In this document: positions 1 through 12,125 of the stretch, in pieces
Layout of the letters: every line of letters starts with the position of its first letter
Position numbering within the stretch: the first letter of the stretch is position 1
Assembly (NCBI GenBank): GCA_015183035.1
Contig: JACZZP010000002.1
Span: forward strand, 1,984,001-2,048,000
Length of the DNA: 64,000 nt
From: Meloidogyne chitwoodi
Taxonomy: Eukaryota > Nematoda > Chromadorea > Rhabditida > Meloidogynidae
Direction of reading: 5' to 3'
Program-made: the position numbers and the translations under genes
Notes under the pieces: generated by a model
Database searches by the model: none
The model's input: only the letters and a program-made list of their open reading frames with translations
What the model was told of the DNA's origin: nothing

Positions 1-352
1 TCAGTGCAGAATGTTTGAGTGCAATAAAACCTAAATATTAGTCTTTCTTTTTAGAATCTTTTGGAGTTGTAAACAATTTATTTAAAAGAATTTTATTAAA
101 TAGAAGCCCTTAAAAGTAATGGTTGAATATTAGATATAATTAGCCTTCCCTTAAATTATTTAAATCACAAAGATTTAATTTAGTATTTCTAATATTATTT
201 AGAATAATTCGACTGTACTGGACATTAAATAAAAAATTTTATTTAAGAGGAGTAGGGTGGACTAGGATTTTATACAAAAAAAATATTTTAAAAAATGGCT
301 GTTTTAGTGCAGAGAGTGTAAATTTATCAATTAAAAAAAATAATTAAAAAAT

Positions 353-1911
353 TTAAATAGTTTTATTTGTATTATTTAATTTTTTAATTCTTTTAGTAAT
401 TCTTTTGGGAATAGAAGCAGTAGAAGTTTTAATTTCCTCGCATTCAGCAAAACAACGTTTAAGCGTAAAATCAAAATTTACTTTAACTCCAGTAGAACGT
501 AGTAAATAATTTAACCCTTCATTTATATCATCATCATCATTAATTACTTCATCAGAATTATCAGGATCTATTTGTTTAAGCTAAAATTTTTTGAATAAAT
601 GTGATAGGTAATATTTAAAATAAAAAAAGCTATAAGTTTAAAAATAATTTTATAAAATAAATTAAAAAAAACACCTTAACATAACACCATGGGCCATATT
701 TCCATTCATTTGTGGTAGGAAGTAGATTATGAATATATGCTGCATAATTTAAAGAACTATTATACTGATAAAGGTCAAGACGAATAAAACGACAATAATT
801 ATGGCTCATATATTCATCTGGATAAAAACTGAAAAAATTTATAATATTTTTAAATTTTAATCCATAAAATATCTACTAAATTCAAAAGATAATTTAAATT
901 AAAAAATATCATTATCAATCAAATCAAGTTTTTCCTCAAAAAGGTGTTCTGAATATTCCTCTCTGAGCCAAAATAATCTGAGAATTTTCTCTCCGGAATT
1001 TCCTCACTTAGCGGAAAATTCCTCCCCAAATTAATTATTTAAATAATTTTAAATAATTTAAAAAGTTGTATTGTTGTGTTGGAATAATTTAATTAAAATG
1101 ATAACTTTTTTGAGGAATTCTCAGAGAGGAATTTCCGTAGAGAAATTTTCTTGGACTCTTAAAAGTATTTAGACAAGAAATATTTTTTTAAGGTAAATTT
1201 ACTTTGAAAGTAAAATAAAACTAGGATTTATAAAAATTTAAAGGGAAAAACATTCTTAAGAGGTTTATCTAGAGATAAGACAAAAACTTCAAAAATGCCT
1301 TAAAAAGAAACTAAATATTACAAAATTTTCATTCTTTATTTTTAAAAATAAATTTGTAAAAAATAATTTTTACTAATTGTTCATATTCTGAAAAACATGT
1401 AACATTTGGTTAGTAACATCTATCCATTTTAAACAAGGTCTGTTGTCAATACTATAATTTCTAGTTCCAAAATACTGCCAATTAGCAATATCACCATCAC
1501 GCCAACATTCCTTTCCATTGCGGTTTTTAGTTTGGAGAACTTTTTAATATTTTCGGGTCAGGGGACAGTTCACTGTCAGATATTAATAGTTTATGTTAAT
1601 TCCATTACGACAGAAAACTTATATTTTGTATTTGGACTAAAATGTCTTCCTGGTCTGGGACAGAGCTTGGGGAGCTTTCAAAAAGATTGTTTTGAATTAA
1701 ACAAAGTATAAACTGTTTAAATTACAAAATATTGTCGATGTATTGTCTGACAATGAAACATCCGAATACATGTTTTTTTAATTAATTTAAATAATTTAAA
1801 AAAATAAATACCCTCAAATCGGCTCAAATCGAAACCTTCATAAATTCGACTATTACAGAAATAAAATAAAAATAATAATATTAAATAATAATATAACATA
1901 ATTATTTTCAT
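353..1911 (-). CDS. Secreted single-kringle protein, 215 aa
   Basis: Four exons (1911-1812, 1539-1374, 828-675, 580-353) join in phase across GT-AG introns. Residues 1-20 are a hydrophobic signal peptide, so the product should be secreted. Residues 45-187 read as one kringle: KECW, an aromatic/Gly stretch ending in RPCLKW, then HNYCR, then GPWCYV, then two close cysteines near 183 and 187. The six cysteines (45, 69, 101, 137, 183, 187) follow the kringle order, including the paired NYCR and PWCY signatures. The last loop is long and acidic (about 141-175), unlike classic kringles, and a basic tail follows. No protease, Frizzled or other domain is present, so it is a free-standing kringle. The role is unknown; kringles usually bind protein or lysine. 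The start is the first Met before the signal peptide. Confidence 0.72.
932..1180. repeat. Foldback repeat in an intron of the kringle gene
   Basis: Two arms in inverted orientation (about 950-1015 and 1120-1165) share runs such as GGAATTTCCTC and AATTTTCTCT. Each arm repeats its own short motif, as in the other foldback elements of this window. No clear target duplication was found. It accounts for most of the intron between exons 2 and 3. Confidence 0.45.
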
Positions 1912-2564
1912 ACAGAAAAAACTAAAAAATTTATTATTTAAAAATTATATTTTTAAAAAATTTATTTTTCTCATTATAAATATGACTAATATAAAATAAT
2001 TAAAATTAATCATATATTTTAACAAAATTAATATTCTCTAAATATTTTATTAATTTAAATATAGCTAATAATATTATTTTATTTTATTATTTTTTTGCAT
2101 TTTAAATATTAAAGTAAATTTAGTGGAATTATAACAGTCTTAAAGGGGGAACTACTATAAATATTAGCAATTTTACCTTATTAATTGCTTTAATATTAAA
2201 ATATAAATGTGTTAATTATTTTTATAAAATTGTTAAAAATTAATTAAAATTAAATAAAAAAATCTTTTTTTATTTAATTAATATATGACTATTTATTATT
2301 GAATTTCCGGCAATTTAAATTAAATAAAAATGTTATATTTTTATTTAATTTTAAATGACTAATATATGTTAATATAAATATATTTTTTTTCTAATTTTAA
2401 TTTAAAAAAATTGTTTTTGCTTAGTTGATTTTATCTATATTTTTTGAATAATATAGTATTTTCAATCAAAAATAGAGTAAATAATAAAAAATATATAAAT
2501 GTAATTTTAAATAAAATTATTATTATTATAATAAAACAAAAAATAAATAAATCTTTAATAAAAA

Positions 2565-5500
2565 ATGACTTTATTATTCTCTACTTATTTAAATATTTTA
2601 TTTATTATATTATTATTTAATTTAACTTCTACGGGAAACGAAGAGTAATTATTTAAATAAAAAATAAATATATATAACAAAATTAAATAATTTAATTAAT
2701 AATTATTTTTTAAATAATTATTAAATAAAAATAATTTAATAAAATATTTAAATTAAAATTTTTAATTTTTAAAAATTAAAAAAATTAAAGTCTTTCAATA
2801 TGTAATAATAATCCAAATGGAAACCAAAAACTTTCAAAACGTTTTCAACTTGAATATAATGATGATTGGATTGGAATTAATGCTTGTAGTGAATGTGATA
2901 AATGTGAAATAATTTTAGATAATGCAAATATAGAAGAAGGGGAAATTATTAATAAATTAAAAAATGGTGGTTTTTTAACTGATCACAGCCATTTTGATAA
3001 GGAAAGTAATGAAGAAAGTAGTGAGGAAAAAAGCAAAGAGGAAATAGAAGATGATGATAATAAATGTAAAAAGGTTAATTAATTAATTAATTATTTTTTA
3101 AATTATTAATTAATAAATAATATTTTTAAATATATTCACCAGTAAATTAATTAATTATTTAAATTAATATGTTCTTTTTAGCAATAATATATTTAATTAA
3201 AAAATAATTAAATATATTTATAAATTAATTATTTAGATTAATTTAATAATTTAAATATATTTAATTTAATTAAATAACTTTGTTATTTTAAGATAATATT
3301 TTCTAAAAATGGATATAATTCTAATGAAAATGAATTAACAACAACTATTGAAACAGACACTAATAATGTATTTTAATTTAGAAAATTAATTAAATATTAA
3401 ATTTAAAATATAATTAAATTTAATTTTTAAATTATCAAGTCTACAAATGTAATAGTTATTCAATCAATTAAAATATATTTAAATAATATAACAATTAATA
3501 ATATATTTAATAATATATTATCTATTAAAATACAAACATTTGGTAAAACTAATAAAAAAGGAAAACAATATTTTGAATTAATTTTGTGTTCAAATAATAA
3601 TTTAAATAATGGAGAATGTGGTTTGTTTTTTTAAATTTATTAAAATTAATAAAATAATTTAAAAAGATTTTTTTAAAATATTTTATAAATTATTAATAAA
3701 ATACATAATTTTGTTATAAAATTAATTAAAATTATTTTTTTATTTTAGATAATAAAATTCTTAATATTGAATATAATTTTAATAAAGAAGAATTTAATTC
3801 TAAAAATGTAATAATAATATTTTTAATTAATTTATAAATAATAAAATTAAAATTAAAGGGTAGTATATTTAAAATGAATTCATCTTGTGAAGTAAAAAAT
3901 ATCCAAAATGAACAATTTGAAATGGAATTTTTATTAAAAATGAATAAAATAGAAATAATAATATTTAGTAATAATACTAAAATGACTACAATTTATTTTA
4001 ATTATTTGGAAGATTTAAAAGGTTTAAATTATGAAATTAAACAAATTATTGTAAGTTTAAATTATTATAAATTAAATTAATTAATTAATTTAAAATAGAT
4101 AAAAGATTATGAGAAAAGTGAAAATATAAAAATTGAAAGTTTTGGTCTTCCATATTCAAAAACAAATTTAACTTTAAAAAATAAAGAAAATGTTACATTT
4201 TATTTTGAAATAGGAGAGGAGTTTCCAGTATTCTTTATTGTTGCTTTATTAAGAGAAAATGAAGAAAGATTTATATATGATTATTATTTGGAGAATACTG
4301 AAAATAATAATTTTACAAATTATGGTTAAATAATTAAAATATATAATTTAATATTTAAATTATAATTTTTTTAATTACTATTAAAAAATTTAAATAATTT
4401 ATTAATTTTTTAAAATAAATTATTAAGATATTCCTCTTATGATAGATGTTTTAATTCAAAAAAATAGTGGAGAAATAGAATATAATGGTAAAACAAAAGA
4501 GGTAAAAATTTTTCTGTTTTAAAATAATATTTAAGTAAAAATATTTAAAAAATTTATTTAATTTATAAATTAAAATATTTATTTTCTATTTTTTTTTAAA
4601 TTTGAATTATCTTTAAATTTAAGGCCGAGCTAGTTCATTCTATAGTGGATAAATGGTAATACAGAGCTTCTTTCCCCCTATTTTTTATTTTTCCCTTTTA
4701 ACTTATTTTTTCCTCTGTTTTTGCTTAGAGCAATAATTCCAGTACATATCACACCTATCTTCTGAATTTTTGTGGCGAAAATGCTTTGATGATATTTCAA
4801 ATGTATTTTTTAATTTTTGGCACTATGTTTCACTATTTTATCCTTTGTGAACGTGAATAAAATGGTTGTACGACTTTTACGCCGCTAACATTTGCGCTGC
4901 GACATAAGCGCCGTCCTATTAAATAAAAAATAAAATAACTATTTATTAAAAAGTAAAATTCAAAATTTATTAAAAAATGTATTAACTACAAGAGAAAATT
5001 TAAAAAAATAATATTTTCGACTTTTTTGAAAAACTTACTGACATAAATAACCTAAAACAGATATGCTTTTATTCAAAAGACTGAAATATTAAAGATAAAC
5101 AAATCACAAAAAAATATGCCCATCTTCTTTATGCACTTACAAATGAAAAAAGTCTTCAAATTAGTTTTATAGTTTTTTTTATCTAACATTATAGTTAATA
5201 CATTTTTTAAAATAAATGTTGAATCTTAATTTTTAATAAATAGTTATTTTTTTTATTTAATTGGCGGTGCAAATGTCGGCGTACCAATAAAATTGATATT
5301 TCTTACTTTCTCCAAATAAAAACAGGAAAAAATAAGTTAGGTAAAAGAGAAAAATAAATAAAATGAAAAATAGGAGCTCAACGACAAAAGAAACGAATGG
5401 ATGGGAAAAAATATCTGACAAACTGAAAATGAAAATTTCATTTAAGCTTTTTAAAGGAATGTTTGAAATAAATACAATAATTTCAAATAATACAGGAGAA

Positions 5501-5776
5501 GAATTGTTAAACATAAATAGACAAATCGAACACTTTAAGTTATCTGAAATAAAACAAATTATTGTTAGTTAATTTTTTTTTAATTAAAATTAATTAATTA
5601 ATAATAATATAATATTAAAATTAAAATAATAACAAAATATTTATTTTAAAAAATTTTAGGTGGAAAAAGGAAAATATGGTGATCATCGAAAGGACGAAAT
5701 AATATTAGTACTCAATTTTTATGAGAAACCTTTATTTGAGAAAAGAAAGGAAATAAAGAAAGTATCACAAGAATAA
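2565..5776 (+). CDS. Secreted tandem galectin-like protein, about 500 aa
   Basis: Ten exons (2565-2644, 2791-3073, 3293-3367, 3440-3620, 3749-3807, 3859-4050, 4099-4324, 4428-4501, 5348-5563, 5660-5776) join in phase to one stop. Residues 1-25 are a signal peptide. After a short Cys-containing and acidic region the protein has two similar halves. Each carries alternating hydrophobic strands followed by a segment ending EIKQII exactly at an exon end (4050 and 5563). The strand pattern, with F-E-x-x-F then K-x-E-I-I-I-F and N-N-T, suggests galectin-type jelly-roll carbohydrate-binding domains. The classic H-N-P-R sugar-binding residues are not evident, so lectin activity is inferred only weakly. 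The intron before exon 9 holds a transposon at 4864-5285. The start of exon 9 was chosen because it is the only AG keeping phase. Confidence 0.6.
4864..5285. mobile_element. Foldback MITE, 8-bp target duplication AATAAAAT
   Basis: AATAAAAT occurs at 4856-4863 and again at 5286-5293, immediately flanking a 422-bp element with inverted ends. The left end begins GGTTGTACGACTTTTACGCC; the right end, reversed, begins GGTACGCCGACATTTGC. Both ends carry short tandem motifs of the type ACATTTGCGCCG and then converge on a shared A+T-rich arm. It has no coding capacity. It belongs to the same family as the element at 9698-10422 and lies in an intron of the galectin-like gene. Confidence 0.88.
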
Positions 5777-6027
5777 ATTATATTTATATATAATATTTAT
5801 TTGGATATAATAAAATTAAAATATAAATGTTTTTCTTTTTTTATAAAATTTAATTTATTTAAAAATTAAGAGTAAAATATATATATAAATTTATTTTTTA
5901 TTTTAATTGTTCTATTAAAATATTTTTAAATTTAAAATCTTAATAAAATGTCGATTAATCATTTTTTTGTTATTGATACCCCAATTCTTACATATATAAT
6001 CAAATTTAAAATAAAATAATTTTCAGG

Positions 6028-6300
6028 GAGCAGTTAATCTGAGTCCACAATTTTGAGTCCCCATTATAAATACCTCAGTTTAGACCAAATATTTTATTTT
6101 TTCATACATACGAATTATTTAAAAATATAAATGATAGCTCATTTGAAAAAGTTTTCTAAGCTCTTTCGAATGAGACAAAAATATACGAATTTAGTAGAAT
6201 TTGAAAAAAGTTATTATCAAAAAGAAAATTAATTTTTTGGTATTAAAACTGAGGGTATTTACATGAATAACTCACCGTGGACTCAACTGTTGTGTATCCC
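6028..6300. repeat. Foldback element abutting a transthyretin-like gene stop
   Basis: The left arm (about 6028-6100) and right arm (about 6228-6300) are inverted copies sharing GAGTCCAC, TAAATACC and CTCAGTTT. The right end lies two bases from the stop codon of the next gene, so the element probably supplies its 3' flank. No convincing target duplication was found. Confidence 0.5.
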
Positions 6301-6301
6301 C

Positions 6302-7122
6302 TTATATCGATGGACAGAATTTATAAGTTGACATATGTAATGGTTCTTTTGTAGCAGAAGTAATAGTAGTATATGCTTTACTTTCAATGCCTAAATATAT
6401 AAAAATAGTTTGCTTGTCTGGTTTTTGGACCATTTCGATGATAGTTCTATAATAACATCCCTAAATAAATATATTATTATTATTTATTTTATTTAAAATT
6501 AATTTATTAAAAGTAATTCTTATAATTATTCAAAAAAATAAATAATTTTTTTAATTTTAATAAATTTTATGCTAGCTTAATTTAATAACAAAAATTTAAC
6601 AAACCAATGCAATAGTCTCATTATAAGTTGAAGAACAATTATGATCTATTTGAATAAAAGGTTCTAGGCCAGCTGATATTATGGTTTGAAACTCAGTCAC
6701 AGCGTCTCCCTTTATAAAAAACTGCCCATTTGCATCGCTAACAACATAACACTTGGGGCAGATAATATTATCATCAGAATCCCCAGGGATTACTTTAAAT
6801 TAAATTATAGTAAATATATTTAATTATTTTAATATTAATTTAAAAATGTTTAAAATAATGAAAAATAAATATTAATTAAAATTTTTAATTATTATTTTAA
6901 TTAATTTTATTATTTTAATTATTATATACCGCCGTCTTTTTCATAAAAGTGGATCACTGCCTTAGGGTAAGGTTTTAATTCTTTAACTCCTTTAATATTT
7001 ATTTGCCTACATTGAACATAACCATTTATTCTATAATGCGAAGTTATACTCCACAAATAAAATTCAGAAGAAAATGGTATTATTAGAGAAAAAACGGAAA
7101 TAATTAAAAATATTTTAATCAT
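6302..7122 (-). CDS. Transthyretin-like (TTL) family secreted protein, 179 aa
   Basis: Three exons (7122-6930, 6792-6605, 6460-6302) join in phase. Residues 1-20 are a signal peptide. The mature part follows the nematode TTL plan: a first strand with GYVQC, a KAVIHFYEKDG segment, DANGQFFIKG in the middle, then IQIDHNC, GCYYRT and a C-terminal KFCPS. TTL proteins are a large nematode family of secreted, disulphide-bonded beta-sandwich proteins, some secreted into hosts; specific ligands are mostly unknown. Length and cysteine placement are ordinary for the family. It lies head-to-head with the gene starting at 8642 and is paralogous to the TTL gene at 12601. Confidence 0.85.
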
Positions 7123-8641
7123 TTTAATTTTTAATAATTTGTAAAAATAATTATTAATAATTCGAATAAATAAAGAATTATTTTATTTTTAAATTTTAAC
7201 AGTTTTGACGAATTTTTAAAGAATGAAAGAATAAAACTTTATATTAAGAAGGAAGAAGAATATTTTGGTGGGTCAGCCATTTAGTTGATAAAAAGAAATA
7301 TATTTAGATGACTAAATGATGAAAAACTAAATTTTTGTCAAAAAATTGAATTTTAATGTTTAAAAAAGAATAAATATTTTTTTAGCAAAAAATGATGAAA
7401 CATATAACTTTGCAAAAATATTTTGCAATAAAAAATTCCAGAATTTTTTATATTTTATAGAAAAATTGTCAAAAAGTTAAAAATGAAGAAGTTGTTTTTT
7501 TGAATTTATCCATTATACCTATTTATAATATTTTTGATGATAATATTAAAATGTTGAGTACTTAATTATTTTAAAAATAATTATTAATTTATTTGGATGT
7601 TTTCATTACTCAAATAATTTATTTTTAAATTCTTGTTAAATTTTAATTTTTAATTTTTCTAATTTTTAATTTTTTTTTAATTTATTTGAAGAGGAATGAA
7701 TAATTTTATGTAAATATTTGAAAATTGTAAAATTAAAAAATATATAAATTTTTTGTAATCTTCGAAAGATTTGTGTTATGAAGGTAAAACTAATTATTTA
7801 GAATTTCAGATTATTTAAATTTTAAATATTTTTTTCTATTTATTTTTTAAAACATTTATTTACTCTTATTTTCTCTAAATATAATTCTTCCTTTATTTTA
7901 TTTAATTTTTTTTAAATTTTCTAGAAAATTATTATATTTTACATATGACCTGGAAAATTAAAAAAAATATTAAAAAATTGTCCTATAATTATTAATAAAA
8001 ATTTTAGTAAAATTCGTATTTAAATTAATTATTAAAAAATATTTTATAATAAAAAATACTTGCTAATATTAAAGAACAATTTATTTCAAATTTATCTGTA
8101 TATCTCATATGTATTACAAACAATTTTTATTTTGTTCATTTTCTGTTAAATATTTATCAATAACATAAATTATTTTAAAATTAGCTGATCAGGCAAAAAC
8201 AATTTTTTAATAAAAAAATAAAATGATTCATTTATTATTATTCTAAATAAATTATTTATTTATTAATAAAAAGAGGAAGAACACCTATAAAATTAAAAAT
8301 AAATAAATTAATTTTAATAAAAAACTAAAAAATATTAATTAATTAAAATAAAAATCCTCTAATATAAAATAATTTATTTATTTAAATTGGATTAAAATTA
8401 ATCTTATTTAAAATATTTTATAAAAAAGATATCTTTACACGAAACTCTCTGATTTTTATTTTTAACATTTAAATTAATTAAAGATATTTTTTAAAACCCA
8501 ACAATTTTGCAATTAATTAAAATTTAGCCTGTAAAAAATTAAATTCTTTTATTATTAAAAATAAATTAAATTAATAATAAATAAATATTTATATAGTAAT
8601 TATTATTTTTAATAAAATAAATAAATAATTATTTAAAGAAA
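7123..8641. other. A+T-rich intergenic region between divergent genes
   Basis: No coding exon with splice sites and a sensible peptide was found. This region must hold the promoters of the TTL gene (-) and the Cys-rich gene (+). It also contains one arm of a long inverted repeat (7870-8055). Confidence 0.6.
7870..8055. repeat. Left arm of an inverted repeat flanking the 8642-11087 gene
   Basis: This stretch, reversed, matches 11940-12125 closely: shared runs include AATTTAAATACGAATTT, TTATTAATAATTATAGGACA and ATGTAAAATATAATAATT. The two arms bracket one whole gene. No terminal duplication or coding region was found. Confidence 0.7.
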
Positions 8642-11087
8642 ATGACAACAATTATTTTAATTATTATTTTTATTTTAATGTTTATTAACAATTTGGCCAT
8701 TGATTTTAATGAAATTAAAAAGCCAATAACTATAATTATTGTATTTATTTTTAAATAAATATATTTTAAATAATATTAGAATTTATATCCATGTCCAAAC
8801 TGTGAAGAATGGTGTTCTAAAGATCCCCGTTACACTTGCGATTATATTTGTGATACTTCTAAATTTTTAAATTTTGATTTGGGTATTTTTTATGTTGATG
8901 ACCCAGGTAATCTTTTTTAAAAAAAAATTAAATTATAATTTTCTTTAAAAATTATTAAAATAAATTTTAATAATTTAGATATAAAAGAGATTGATAAAAG
9001 TGTTAGAGAAGTTGTTAAGAATAAAAACATTTCTTCTTCTGAGAAATTAATTAATAAATAGTTAGTTAATTGTTACCTTTAAAATATTTTTTAAATTTAT
9101 TTTTTAATTATTTTTAAATATTTTAGTAGATTTGTAGTATCAATTGGTTTTGTTAATTTATCAAAAGAGGGTTATTATGTTAAAGAATTGTGTAATAATT
9201 TGGGTAATAATTATGAATGTAAATTCTTCAATGATTTCTACCCATTGTAATTTAATAAAATTTTTTTATAAATTTTAAAAAAAAACATAGTGAATAAAAA
9301 AATATTTTTAATTATTTTATGACATAAAAACAAAAAATTATTTATATTTTTTTAGATGTACACTTGATTTTAAGCCATATGATGATAACGGAATGAATAA
9401 GTAAATTATTAATTTAAAAAATAAATTTAATAAAATTTTTTTTACTTAAATTAAATATAAATAAATTTATAGATGCTGTCAAAAAATTAAAAACTGCAAT
9501 AAAAATGGTCTTATTCAAATGTATTAATTTAATATATTATTAAAAATTAATTTTTACAAATTAATTTTTAAAATATTTATATTTTATTATTAATATCTAA
9601 ATTAAAAATTTAGAAATGAAGAATGTGCAGGATTTAAGTTTTCAGCAAATATTTTTAAATTCTATGATAACTCTTACAAATATTGGGTGACTCGAACGGT
9701 GCGACGACATTTGCGCCGTTGACATTTGCGCCGCGACACTTGCGCTGCGACTTATGCGCCGACGACATTTGCGGCGACGACTTTTGCGCCGACGACTTTT
9801 GCGCCGGAAATATTTTAAAACGCGACATTTGCGCCGCCTTTAAATTAAAAAAAAATTAATATGTATTTATTAAAGGATTAAAAAATTATTAAAAAAATTA
9901 AACTAAAATGTATCAACTAAATAAATCCTATTAAGATTCTAAATATTCATTCTTTTAAATATTTAACTGCACAAATATAGCTGCAGTCTTTTTTCATTCA
10001 TTAGAGCATAAAGCAAGAAGATGCTCATATTTTTTTGAGATTTATGTATTTCTTTTAAATCTCCTTCTTTAGTATATAAACATATTTTTTGTAAATAGCT
10101 TCGTTCTGTGAGTTAAAACGAATTGATAATTGGGTTGATTAGTTGCTAATTAATATTTCAAACCTGTTAGGCTGTTGAAAATTTTAATAATATCCTTTAA
10201 ATAAATGATTAAATTTAATTTTAAAATCATTTTAGACTTAATTCTTTTTAAAATTTAATTTTTAAATCTTTAATATTACTTTTTTTTTAATTTAAAGGCG
10301 GCGCAAATGTCGCGTTTTAAAATATTTCCGGCGCAAAAGTCGTCGCCGCAAATGTCGTCGGCGCATAAGTCGCAGCGCAAGTGTCGCGGCGCAAATGTCA
10401 ACGGCGCAAATGTCCTGCAACCACTCGAACTACATCTGCATCAGAACTTGCCAAACAATGTGGAATGTAAGTTTTCCTTTTCTTTCATTTATATTTAATT
10501 AAAAATATATTCTCTAAAATTTATAAACAAAAATATATTTTAAATGTTTTTTATCATTTAAATAAACTAAAAGTAATATAAAACTTTTAAATATTTTTAT
10601 TTATTTAATTATTGAATAATCTCTCTCTTAAATATAATATTTATTTAATTTATTTAATTATTAAAAATTTAATAAATCAAAACTTTTATAATTTTTTTTG
10701 GAAAATTATTTAATATTTTGAATATTTTAACCTAAAATTTATAATGTTCAAAATATATAAAATTAAATAAATTAATTTTAAAAATTCAATAAAAATATAA
10801 TTTTTATTAAAAAAAGGCAATGTACTTTATCAACAACAACAACTGTTAAATCTACTTTAAATACTAAACTTAAGACAACTAAAACATTAACAACTAAAAC
10901 ATTAACAACTAAAACATTAACAACTAAAATGACAAAAACATCAAACAAAAAAGTTACAAAAACATCAATTACTACTATTGAAAATAAAGTTCCAATAATA
11001 TTTTCGTCTTCTACCGGAATTGTTGAAATTAATTTTTTAGTTGTTGTTGGAGTAATTATTTTTGTAGTTTTGGCAGAATTAAATTAA
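8642..11087 (+). pseudogene. Cys-rich surface protein with Thr-rich stalk, exon split by a MITE
   Basis: Exons at 8642-8740, 8780-8906, 8979-9060, 9127-9246, 9356-9400, 9473-9520, 9614-10466 (interrupted) and 10817-11087. All phases agree if the 725-bp element plus one copy of its 8-bp duplication is left out, giving 303 codons to the stop. The product has a signal peptide (1-20), a Cys-rich region with pairs such as CPNC and EEWC, then CCQK and ECAG, a Thr/Lys stalk repeating TTKTL, and a hydrophobic C-terminal segment. It therefore looks like a surface-anchored or GPI-type protein. I do not recognise the family. With the element present the seventh exon is broken, so this copy is probably inactive unless the element is removed. 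Confidence 0.6.
9698..10422. mobile_element. 725-bp MITE with long subrepeat TIRs, 8-bp duplication ACTCGAAC
   Basis: ACTCGAAC stands at 9690-9697 and 10423-10430, directly flanking the element. The left end reads GGTGCGACGACATTTGCGCC and the right end, reversed, GGTTGCAGGACATTTGCGCC. Both arms run about 150 bp and consist of tandem 12-15 bp variants of GACATTTGCGCCG; the left arm has one extra subrepeat. The centre is A+T-rich with no ORF of note. An 8-bp duplication fits hAT- or P-type transposition; which transposase mobilises it cannot be told here. It sits inside a coding exon. Confidence 0.93.
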
Positions 11088-11627
11088 ATTATAAATAATT
11101 TTGAATTATTGGAGATTATTGTTGCAATTTATAAGAAATTAAATAAATTGTTTACTGATAAATTAATATAAATATTTTTTAAATTAAATTTTATAAAATT
11201 CTTTCATTTTTACCAATTATTATAATAAATATTTAAATAATCTATAAAATGTTAAAATAATTTTTTTATCTAAAAAATTATAAATCTATTAGTTAAAAAT
11301 ATAAGAAATTGGAATTTGGAGTCTTAAATAAAATAATTAGTTCTATTATAAAATAAATTATAAAATAGATTCAGTTAATATTAATTAAACACTTAGAAAA
11401 GTATTAAAAAATTAAAGAGAATCTGATTATAAGTGAAACACTCCTTGAGAAGGTAAAAGGATCAAAACATGCCTAGTATCTAAACTTTTTACTTCTTCTT
11501 TTTCTAAATCATGCTATAAAGTAGATTTTGATTATTATAATTTACAAAAAATATTAGTAATTAATTTAAAAAGAATTAATTATTAAAAAAATAATTAAAT
11601 TTAAAAATATTTATTTATTTAAAGACA

Positions 11628-11665
11628 AAGGAGAGGAAAGCAACTTACACTGTGCTCTCTTCTTT
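11628..11665. repeat. Dispersed hairpin repeat, copy 1
   Basis: Contains AGCAACTTACACTGTGCTCT, matching the GTAACTTACTCTGCGCTCT core of the copies near 13640, 17138 and 56529. The flanking A+T-rich sequence is also similar, so the repeat is longer than the core. Confidence 0.65.
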
Positions 11666-11939
11666 TGTTTAATTAAAATACCCTTAATTTATTATTAATT
11701 TTTTAAAATTTATTTAAAAATATAATCTAAAATAAAAAAAATAAATATTAATAAAATTAGATTTAAAAAGTGTACTTATATTTATTATTTAATATTCTCA
11801 ATATTATATTTTTATTTAATTTAATTATTTTATTAATTTAATTCTTAGGAAATTATTTTTTTTTAATTTATAGAATAATTAAAGCTAATTTTGTAGTCAG
11901 ATAATTAATAAAATAATTTTACTTTGTATATTAAAATAT

Positions 11940-12125
11940 TTTTTAATAATTAATTTAAATACGAATTTACTAAAATTTTTATTAATAATTATAGGACAAT
12001 AATTTTGATATTTTTTAATTTTCCAAGTTATATGTAAAATATAATAATTATTTAGAAAATTTAAAAATAATTAAATAAAATAATGAAAGAAGAATTAATG
12101 GAAAATTGGGAAAACAAAGACTACT
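11940..12125. repeat. Right arm of the inverted repeat flanking the 8642-11087 gene
   Basis: Reverse-complement match to 7870-8055 over roughly 185 bp with scattered substitutions and small gaps. Together the arms could form a large stem holding the intervening gene, or mark a past inverted duplication. Confidence 0.7.

Noticed and set aside
5257..5514. Hydrophobic minus-strand frame opposite exon 9 of the galectin-like gene
   Set aside because: The plus-strand exon has consistent phases and a homologous partner exon; the minus frame is its shadow.
10307..10498. Open frame through the right arm of the 9698 MITE
   Set aside because: It is a translation of GCGCAAATGTC subrepeats running into an exon in the wrong frame.
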